A stretch of DNA of 64,000 bases, taken from NCBI RefSeq assembly GCF_006517535.1, contig NZ_VHQH01000034.1, forward strand, positions 1 through 64,000, in the 5' to 3' direction. A model generated the notes under the pieces. That model searched no databases. It worked only from the letters and a program-made list of their open reading frames with translations, and was not told the origin of the DNA. Made by a program: the position numbers and the translations under genes. The DNA comes from Schumannella sp. 10F1B-5-1 (GTDB lineage Bacteria > Actinomycetota > Actinomycetes > Actinomycetales > Microbacteriaceae). This document shows positions 51,501 to 58,700 of the stretch, one piece after another (the stretch's first letter is position 1; each line of letters opens with the position of its first letter).

Positions 51501-54500
51501 GGGTCGAACACCGCGGCCGGGTTGTCGCTGTCGTTCGCGAGCACGTCGGTCGTCACGGCGACGCCCTGCGGTGTCGTGTCGGTGTCGGGGTCGGCGGTCG
51601 GCGCCGGGGGCGCATCCACGGTGATCGTGATGGTCGAGCCGACGGTCTTGCCGAAGTTCGTCTGCACGCGGTAGTCGACCGGCGCGGTCTCGCCGCTGTA
51701 GGTCTCGACCGGCGTGAAGTCGACCGTGTTGTCGCTGGTGTCGACGACGTAGGTGCCGACGCCGGGCACGACGAGCGAGGTGACCTCGGTGCCGGAGCCG
51801 TCGACGAGCACGAGCGAGCCGACGACGAAGGCGGCGGCCGTCGAGCCCGGCGACGCGCTGTCGTTGGCCGTCGGGGTGACGGTCACGGGCGTGTTCCACG
51901 GCGTGCCCTGGGTGTCGGGCGCGGCCGTCGGGTCGGCGGCCGCCGTCACGGTGGGCGTGTAGCGCGAGGTGGCGACGCGGCCCTTCGTGTCGGAGACCTG
52001 GTAGGGCACGCCGCTGGTCGTGCCGGTGTAGGTCGGCAGCGGGGTGAAGCGGATGCTGCCGGCCGGCACGGTGCCGCCGACCGAGTAGGTGCCCTGCCCG
52101 GCGATCGTGCGCGAGGTGCCGGTCGTGCCGTCGGGGAAGCGCAGCAGCACCGATCCCGGCACGAGCTCGGCATCGGCGGCGTCGGTGTCGTTGCCGACCA
52201 CGTCGGTGGTCACGGCGACGCCCTGCGCGGTGGTGTCGATGTCGGGGCTGGCCGCGGGGCCGCCCGTCTCGCCGACCTGGATCGTGATGGTCGACTGCGC
52301 GGTCTGGCCGAAGGTCGTGTCCTCGCGGTAGGTGACCGGGGTCGTGGTCGCCCCCGCGAAGGTCGACAGCGGCGTGAACACGGCGCGGCCGTTCGCGATC
52401 GTCCAGGTGCCCTCGTTCGCGACGACGAGCGTGGTCGACTCGACGCCCGCGGCGTTGACGTAGCGCAGCGTCGAGGCGACGAAGGTCGCGGCCGTCGAGC
52501 CCGGGTCGTCGTTCGCGGCCGGGTTCAGGTTGACCGCCGTGTTGTAGGGCGTCAGGCGCGTGTCGGGGTTGCCGGTCGGCGCCGCGGCCGGCACGACCGT
52601 GTCGACGAGGGTCGCGCTGGCGTAGCGGCCGAGGCTGTCGGCGACGCGGTAGGTGACGGCGGATGCGGTGCCCGAGAACGTGGGCAGCGGCGTGAAGCGG
52701 ATCTGCCCGTTCACGACGTCGTAGGTGCCCTGGTTCGCGACGGTCAGGGTCGACGCCCAGGTGCCCGGTCCGGTCTGCAGCTGCAGGGTGCCCGCGTCGA
52801 AGCGCGCGGCCGGGTTGTCGGTGTCGTTGGTGAGCACGTTCGTGGTCACCGGCACGCCCTGCGGGGTCGAGTCGGAGTCGTTCGCGGCGGTCGGCGCCGG
52901 GGGCGCATCCACCGTGATCGTGATGGTCGACTGTGCGGTCTTGCCGAACGTGGTCGTGGCGCGATACGGCACGGCCGTGGCGACGCCCGAGAAGGTGTCG
53001 ACCGGCGTGAATCCGACGGTGCCGTCGGCGTTCACGACGTAGCTGCCCTGCCCGGCGACCGTGAGCGACTTGACCGGGTTGGCGCCGTCGAGCAGCACGA
53101 CCGAGCTCGCGACGAAGCTCGCGGCGGTCGATCCCGGGTTGTCGTTGGTCAGTGGAGAGACGCTGGTGGCGGTGTTCCACGGCGTCGACTTCGTGTCGGG
53201 GGTCGCGGTGGGCGCGGGTGCCGGCGTGACGGTGATCGTCAGCGTCGACTGCGCCGTGCGGCCGAGCGAGTCGGCGACACGGTAGGGCACCGAGGTGGCC
53301 GTGCCGCTGAAGGTCGGCAGCGGCGTGAAGCGGATCTGGCCGCTCACCACGTCGTAGGTGCCCTCGCCCGCGATCGTGCGGGTCGCGACGGCGTTGCCGG
53401 CCCCGTCGAGCAGGGTGAGGCTCGAGCTCTGCAGCGGGAACGCGGCGGGCGCGGTGTCGTTGGCGAGCACGTTCGAGGTGATCGCGACGCCCTGCGGCGT
53501 GGTGCCGGTGTCGCTGTTGGCGACCGGCAGCGGCGGCTCGCCGACCGTGATCGTGATGGTCGACTGCACGCTGCGGTTGAACGTGGTGGTGGCGGTGTAG
53601 TTCACCGCGGTCGCGGTGCCGCGGAACGACGCGAGCGGCGTGAAGGTGACGATGCCGGTGGTCGTGTCGACCGAGTACGAGCCCTCGTTCGCGACCGTCA
53701 GCGACGTGACCGGGGTCGAGCCCTGCAGCAGACGCACGCTCGACTTGGTGAACGATGCCGCCGTCGAGCCGGGGTTGTCGTTCGCGGTCGGGTCGACCGT
53801 GGTGGCGGTGTTGTACGGGGTCGACTTCGTGTCGGGCGTCGCGGAGGGCGCGCCCGCCGCGGTGACCGTCGGCGTGATCTTGGCGGCGTTCGAGGTGTGG
53901 CCGAGCGAATCCTGCACGGTGTAGCTCGGCGGCGTCGAGACGGTGCCGGTGAAGGTCGGGAGGGGCGTGAAGACGACCTGGCCGCTCTGCACCGTATAGG
54001 TGCCCTGCCCGGCGACCGTGACGGTGCTGCCGGTGGCGCCCGAGACCGGGTCGATGAGCGTGATGGTCGACGCGTTGAGCGTGCCGGCGCGGGCGGTGTC
54101 GTTGCCGATCACGTTGATCGTGACGGGCGTGCCCTGCGGGGTCGTCGCCGTGTCGTCGGCGGCCAGCGGCGGCAGGTTGATCGTGAACGGCGTCGGGTCG
54201 GTCGTGCCGGCGACCGCCGGGTCGTCGGAGGTGACCGTCTGCGAGCCGTACTGCACCGTCGCGGTGTTGGTGTTCGATCCATTCGTCGCCGTGGCGCCGA
54301 CGAGCGCCTTCGCGGTGAAGGTCAGCTTGCCGGCGCTGGCCCTCGGCACCGTGATCGAGGGGATGCTGAGGGTGCGCCCGCCGTTCGAGATCGCGGGCGT
54401 GCCGCCGCCGGGCTGGGCGGGCGAGACGCCGCCGCTGACCCAGGTGAGGCCGGTCGGCAGGGTGTCGAGGAAGTTGATCGCCGACACCGACTGCGCCGTC

Positions 54501-55477
54501 GGGTTCGACAGCTGGAACGTGAAGGTGAGCTGATCGCCGACGGTCGCGATCGAGGGCGAGACCGACTTGCCGAGCGTCGCCGGCAGGCAGGCGGTGGCGT
54601 CGAAGGCGCCGAGGCCGGTCTGCGGGATCGCGCCGAGGTCGGTCAGCACCCGGGCGCTCGGGTCGAACTTCCAGATGTGTCCGGTGCCCGTTCCCGGCGT
54701 GTCGCGGTTCTGGTAGTAGTACAGGTTGCCGAGCGCGTCGCTCCACGAGCCGCCCGCGCGCCGGGTCGGCGAGAGCAGCTGCGGGGCCGCCGACATGGTG
54801 ACCTTGCCGATCGTCGGACCGCCGGCCGCATCCAGGTCAATGTCCCACATCTGACCCGCGTCGTCGGGGGCGTAGAGGTGGCCGTCGTAGGGGTTGAACG
54901 AGACGTCGTCGAGCTGCGAGGTCGGCAGCGTGCCGGCGACGGTCGGCGTCAGCGTCTGGCTCGTGCCGACCTTGGTGCTCACGTTGAGCTTGGTGATCTG
55001 CGTGTTGTCGGTCGACACCCAGATGAGCTGGTTCTCGTCGTCGATGACGCCGTTCAGCGGCTGGCTCTGCTTCGGGGCGGTGCCCTGGTAGGTGGGCGCG
55101 CCGATGTCCTCGAGGTCGCTGCCGTAGCCCGCGCCGAAGCGCAGGATGTGCCCGGCGGTGGCGCCCGTGCCGGTGTCGATGCCGTAGACCAGCCCGTCGT
55201 TGACGTTGTAGCCGATCGCGTTCATCGGCCGCGTCAGCGTCACACCTGGCGTGAAGGTCAGTGTTCCGCCGTTGTTGGAGATGCGCGACACGACCGCGTT
55301 GGTCGTCGTGCTGGCCGCCGACACGGTGATGCCGGCGTCGGTGCACGGGATGGCCGCGGGCGCCGCATAGGCGGGCTGCGCGGTCTCGACGGTGCCGATG
55401 ACGACGAGCGCCGTCGCAGCGACCGCCGTGGCGGTGAGGATGGACAGCCCCCGGAGGGCAGGACGATGCGAGGACAT
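48554..55477 (-). CDS. Giant LAGTG-anchored adhesin-like protein with 17 CshA-type fibril repeats
   Basis: This 2307-residue protein has a signal peptide (ILTATAVAATALVVIGTVETAQPAYAAP). An N-terminal domain of ~260 residues (NAIGYNVNDGLVYGID, DVSFNPYDGHLYA, GGSWSDALGNLYYYQN) has propeller-like repeats. A DUF11-like domain follows at ~300-420 (SVSPSIATVGDQLTFTFQLSN), then 17 repeats of ~105 residues at 435-2233. I assign them to the CshA-type fibril repeat family from patterns such as VTTDVLANDTDNPAARFD, VAGQGTY, IRFTPLPTFSG and YRVADSLGR. A Gly/Pro stalk, LAGTG (2260-2264), a helix and an Arg-rich tail form a sortase substrate. It adjoins a paralogue of the same architecture at 55758. A role in adhesion or fibril formation is inferred from the family. 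Confidence 0.9.
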   Translation of the reverse strand: MSSHRPALRGLSILTATAVAATALVVIGTVETAQPAYAAPAAIPCTDAGITVSAASTTTNAVVSRISNNGGTLTFTPGVTLTRPMNAIGYNVNDGLVYGIDTGTGATAGHILRFGAGYGSDLEDIGAPTYQGTAPKQSQPLNGVIDDENQLIWVSTDNTQITKLNVSTKVGTSQTLTPTVAGTLPTSQLDDVSFNPYDGHLYAPDDAGQMWDIDLDAAGGPTIGKVTMSAAPQLLSPTRRAGGSWSDALGNLYYYQNRDTPGTGTGHIWKFDPSARVLTDLGAIPQTGLGAFDATACLPATLGKSVSPSIATVGDQLTFTFQLSNPTAQSVSAINFLDTLPTGLTWVSGGVSPAQPGGGTPAISNGGRTLSIPSITVPRASAGKLTFTAKALVGATATNGSNTNTATVQYGSQTVTSDDPAVAGTTDPTPFTINLPPLAADDTATTPQGTPVTINVIGNDTARAGTLNASTITLIDPVSGATGSTVTVAGQGTYTVQSGQVVFTPLPTFTGTVSTPPSYTVQDSLGHTSNAAKITPTVTAAGAPSATPDTKSTPYNTATTVDPTANDNPGSTAASFTKSSVRLLQGSTPVTSLTVANEGSYSVDTTTGIVTFTPLASFRGTATAVNYTATTTFNRSVQSTITITVGEPPLPVANSDTGTTPQGVAITSNVLANDTAPAAFPLQSSSLTLLDGAGNAVATRTIAGEGTYDVVSGQIRFTPLPTFSGTATSVPYRVADSLGRTAQSTLTITVTPAPAPTATPDTKSTPWNTATSVSPLTNDNPGSTAASFVASSVVLLDGANPVKSLTVAGQGSYVVNADGTVGFTPVDTFSGVATAVPYRATTTFGKTAQSTITITVDAPPAPTAANDSDSTPQGVPVTTNVLTNDTDNPAARFDAGTLQLQTGPGTWASTLTVANQGTYDVVNGQIRFTPLPTFSGTASAVTYRVADSLGRYASATLVDTVVPAAAPTGNPDTRLTPYNTAVNLNPAANDDPGSTAATFVASTLRYVNAAGVESTTLVVANEGTWTIANGRAVFTPLSTFAGATTTPVTYREDTTFGQTAQSTITIQVGETGGPAASPDIDTTAQGVAVTTDVVGNDTDAADAELVPGSVLLRFPDGTTGTSRTIAGQGTYSVGGTVPAGSIRFTPLPTYTGTTSGVPYQVSDTKGRVATSRYTPTVTAAADPTAAPDTQGTPWNTPVTVTPTANDSASPGSTAAAFVVGSLVLVDGSGTEVTSLVVPGVGTYVVDTSDNTVDFTPVETYSGETAPVDYRVQTNFGKTVGSTITITVDAPPAPTADPDTDTTPQGVAVTTDVLANDSDNPAAVFDPDSLELQTGPDTWAASLNVTGQGLYEVVDGQIRFTPVPTFTGPAAPVTYRVTDGLGRFASTTLTDTVTPAAAPTGTADTATTPYDTTVTGIAVLGNDSTGAANATFDPTTLRLIDAANGDAPVTTLEVAGVGVYTVATDGTVSFDPDPAFRGAAPAVTYTAATNLGTTVSSTLTITVGAPPAPSAQPDTATTPENTPITVPVLDNDTATPAAPLDPATLVLIDADGQAVSTRTITGEGTYSVVNGAVRFAPVPEFAGVGTPVGYRVGDGLGRSTTSTVTVTVTAADAPIAQPDTASTPWNTSVDVRPTDNDATGAPTATWVASSVRLIDAGGQPATTVMVADQGTWTVANGVVTFSPRASFTGQADPIGYRATTTFGRTAASTITVTVGAPPAPSAADDQNTTPQGVGVTTDVLANDTDNPAARFDASTLRLLDGTTPVTALTVAGQGDYAVVAGGIRFTPVPGFSGTAAPVGYQAADTLGRTAAAQLTITVTPGAAPTGRADERTTPFDTAVTLDPTTNDSTGSAQSTFVDAGVRLLDGGGNSVTTLIVPNQGTWSVAGNQVTFTPLNTFVGQTSPVGYSAATTFGTAATSTITVTVLEPGQPAANDDVASAPVGSPVDFSPLANDATGDPDVTFVPSTLVLIDPATGDPVTTLTVAGEGTYTVDTAAGTVRFVPVSGFVGAGTPITYRVGTSIGGTAEATLTPTVLAPPAAQPDSASTDPGVAVTVDVLANDTATSSPLDPATLVLLDGDGNPVTRLEVPQGVFEVVAGEIAFTPAAGFTGSVTTPYRVADGNGVTTASTLTVSVTPPKAVDDRASARDGQPVTVDVLGNDQPGASPFVRSSLRLIDPVSGAAVQRVEVAGVGVYVANPDGTITFTPDPAFRGVASIGYQVADQAGTLSQAVLTIDGPGAPTAPGDPGTPGAPGTGGTGSGGLAGTGVDGGLPLLFALLLMVLGAGGLVLARRRARTPRLGGRGHGGSAS
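48776..54175 (-). repeat. Coding repeat array: 17 fibril modules in alternating A and B subtypes
   Basis: Modules 1-14 alternate without exception. Subtype A begins around TPQG and closes with a Y-R-V-x-D-x-L-G-R pattern. Subtype B begins around TPWN or TPYN and closes with A-T-T-F-G-x-T-x-x-S-T-I-T. Modules 15-17 are a distinct terminal set (starting SAPVGSP, STDPGVA, SARDGQP). Boundaries are approximate. Confidence 0.8.
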
Positions 55478-55586
55478 CGAGCGCTCTTTTCCCTGATCAG
55501 GAAGGGTCCGACGGTGGTGAGTCGCCCGGCCGCACCTCGCCCCCGCGAAGTTCGTTGACAGCCGTGAAGGATCCCCCTTGCGAGGG

Positions 55587-55615
55587 AGCGTAATGGAGAA
55601 CCCCTTGCCTGCCTA
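55587..55615 (-). promoter_or_regulatory. Possible promoter of the 2307-residue protein
   Basis: On the minus strand TAGGCA (55615-55610) and TACGCT (55592-55587) are 17 bases apart. The transcript would start near 55580 and carry a leader of about 100 bases. Confidence 0.45.
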
Positions 55616-55698
55616 CCCCGTCAGTGAGAGCCACTCACCCGGGTGACGAGGGGTGTCTGCGGCCGTGCCCGAGCGTGTCCGTTCGCCGCCGGACGCAC

Positions 55699-55735
55699 GG
55701 GAGGGCGGGACCGACCGTGTCGATCCCGCCCTCCC
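55699..55735 (-). terminator. Terminator of the 1883-residue protein gene
   Basis: Perfect 12-base arms GGGAGGGCGGGA / TCCCGCCCTCCC with a 13-base loop lie 22 bases beyond the stop of the minus-strand gene at 55758. It insulates the two giant genes from each other. Confidence 0.75.
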
Positions 55736-55757
55736 ACGGTGCTCAGCGTGCCTCGGC

Positions 55758-58700
55758 TCAGCTCGCGGCGTCACCCTCCGCGCGGCGGCGGCGCAGCTGC
55801 AGGCTGAGCAGCGCGAGCGCGCCCGCGAGCAGCAGCGACAGCGACACCGTGAGGCCGGCGATCGGGCTCACCCCCGTGGCCGCGAGGCCGCCGGCGCCCG
55901 AGCCGGATCCGGCGGGAACCGCATCCGGGCCCTCGATCAGGATGACCGACTCCGACAGCACCCCCGCCTCATCCTCGACCTGGTAGCCGATGCGGTAGTC
56001 GCCGGTGAAGCCGGCGACGGGCACGAAGGTGACGGTGCCGTCGGCGTTGACCGAGAACACGCCCACGTTCGGCACGTCGACGCGCGTGACCGGCGCGTGC
56101 GTCGTCGGGTCGAGCAGACGCAGCGTGCTGCGCACGAAGGGCGTGCGGCCCGGGGTGTCGTTCGCGAGCGGGTCGATCGTGACCGGGCGACCGGCCTCGA
56201 CCTTGACGACGTCCTGCGTCGACTCCGGCTCCTTCACGGTGACGGTGACGGTGGATGCGGTGGGCACCCCGTTCTCGTCCTCGACCTGGTACGACGCCAC
56301 GGCCTTGCCGGTGAAGCCCTGCGCCGGCGTGAAGACGATCTCGCCCGCGACCACCTCGAAGACGCCCTGCGGGGTCTCGAGGCGGGTCACCGGCTTGCTC
56401 TCCGCATCCAGCAGCACCAGGGTGCTCGTGTCGAGCGGCGAGGTGGTGGCCTCATCGTTGTCGAGCACGTCGACCGTGACCGCGCGGCCCGGGTCGGTGA
56501 CGGCCGTGTCGGCCTTCGCCACCGGGGGAGCGAGGATCGTCGGCACCAGGCGCGAGCCCGTCTCGTCGCCGAAGCTGGTCTCGACCGTGTAGGCGACCGC
56601 GTCGGCCGTGCCGACGTAGCCGGCGACCGGCGTGAAGGTGACCTCGCCGGTGGTGCGGTTCACGCTCCAGGTGCCCTGGTCGGCGACGGTGACCTCGGTC
56701 ACGGGGTCGCCGGTCTTCGGGTCGGTGAGCGACAGGGTGTCGAGCTTCCAGCTCGCCGCCGGCACGCCGGTGCTGTCGTTGCTCAGCGGCGTGAAGACGA
56801 TCGGCTTCTCGAAGGGGCCGCTCTTCTCGTCGATGCTGGCCGTCGGAACGCCCGGTCGGCCGACCTTCACGTGGATGGTCGAGTCGGCCGTGGTGCCCAG
56901 GTTCGTCGTCGCGCGGTAGCCGACGGCGTCGGCCGTGCCGGTGAAGTCGGCGTCGGGCGTGAAGGTCACGACGCCGTTCTCGATGGTCCAGACGCCCTGG
57001 CCGGCGACCTCGACGCGGTCGGTCGGAACCGGGGTCGCGTCGCGGCTGAGCAGCACGGTCTTCGACGTGTCCCAGGTCGCGTAGGGCGAGCCGAGGTCGG
57101 TGTCGTTGGCCGTCGGGGTGATCGAGACCGGGGTGTCGTAGTCCGTCGACGTCTCGTCCTTGACCGCCGCGGGCGCATCCGCTGGCGTCACCGTGATCTG
57201 CACGGTGTCGCTCACGTCGCGGCCCAGCGCGTCCTGGGTGACGTAGGTGAGCTTCGTGCCGGTGCCCGAGAAGGTCTTCGCCGGGGTGAAGACGACGTCG
57301 CCGTCGATGACCTCGTAGATGCCCTCGTCGAGCACGACCTTCGTCTTCGCCACGTCATCCGCCGGGTCGACGAGCTTCAGCTTCGAGCCGTCGAGCGGCG
57401 CCGCCGGGGTGGCGGTGTCGTCGCCGAGCACGTTCACTGTGACCGAGGTGCCCTGGTCGATCGTCTGCGCGTTCGGCTTCGTCGTCGCGACCGGCGGGAT
57501 GCCGACGGTCGGGGTGATCGTCGAGCTGATCGGCTCGCCGAAGGTCGTCGTGGCCGAGTAGCCGATGCCCTCGTCGGGGGTGCCGGTGAAGGAGGCGTCG
57601 GGCGTGAAGGTGACCTCGTCATCCGCGTTCACGGAGTAGGTGCCGACGCCCTGAACGTAGACCGCGTCGCGGGTCGGGCCGTTCGGTCCGGCCAGCATCA
57701 GGCTGTTCTTCACGAAGCCCTTCGCGGTCGACGTCGACTCGGGAGCCGGGTCGTCGTTCGCGAGCGGCGAGAGCGTGACCGCCGTGTTCCAGTCGGTCGA
57801 CGGGGTGTCGGCCGTGGCCTTCGGCGCGGCGGCGGGGTCGACGCTGACGACCACCGTGGATGCCACGGTGCGGTTCAGCGTGTCGGTCACCCGGTAGTCG
57901 ACGGCCACGCCGGCGCCCGTGTAGGTGGGCAGCGGAGCGAACTCGACCGTGTCATCCGCGGTCACCGTGTAGGTGCCGACGCCCTCGATCGTGACGCTCT
58001 TCGCCCACGTCGTGTCGGCGCCGTCGGTCTTCTTCAGCTCGAGCGTGCCCTTCTTGGGCGGGTTCGCGGGGGTGAAGGGGTCGTCGGCGAGCACGTCGAC
58101 GGTCTTCTTCACACCCTGCGGGGTGCTGTCGCTGTTCGGCAACGCGACCGTGGCGGCCGGGGCCGAGACGGTCACGTCGATCGTCGTCGTCGCGGACTTG
58201 CCGTAGGTCGTCGAGGCGGTGTACTTCACCTGCGTGGCCGCGCCCGAGAAGGTGTCGAGCGGGGTGAAGGTGACGCGGCCGTCGGCGCCGACGGTCCAGG
58301 TGCCCTCGTCCGCGACCTCGAGGGTCGTGACGGGCTGCGCCGGGTCGCCGTTCTTCAGCAGCTTCACGCTCGTGGCGACCCAGGTCGCGCCGGTCGCGCC
58401 GGTGTCGTCCTTGCCGGCCCCGTCGGCATCCCCGTTCAGCACGTCGAGCGTGATGGCGGTGTCATAGGGGGTCGTGCCCGAGTCGGGCTTCGCGACGGGG
58501 TTCGGCGCGGCGACGACCGTGTCGGTCAGGCTCGCGGAGGCCGTGCGGCCGAGCGAGTCCGTCACGCGGTACGGGATCGTCGTGCCCTCGCCGGTGAACG
58601 TCGCGACCGGCGTGAAGGTGATCTGCCCGTCGGCGGTCGTCTCGTAGACGCCCTCGTTCGGGATCGTGACCTTCGTGCCCCACGCGTTCGTCGCCGGGTC

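Noticed and set aside
48572-54746. Long open frames in other frames across the 2307-residue adhesin (for example 48572-51340 + and 50793-54746 -)
   Set aside because: They are composition shadows of the repeat array; the residues are Arg/His/Asp low-complexity and start or stop arbitrarily inside repeats.
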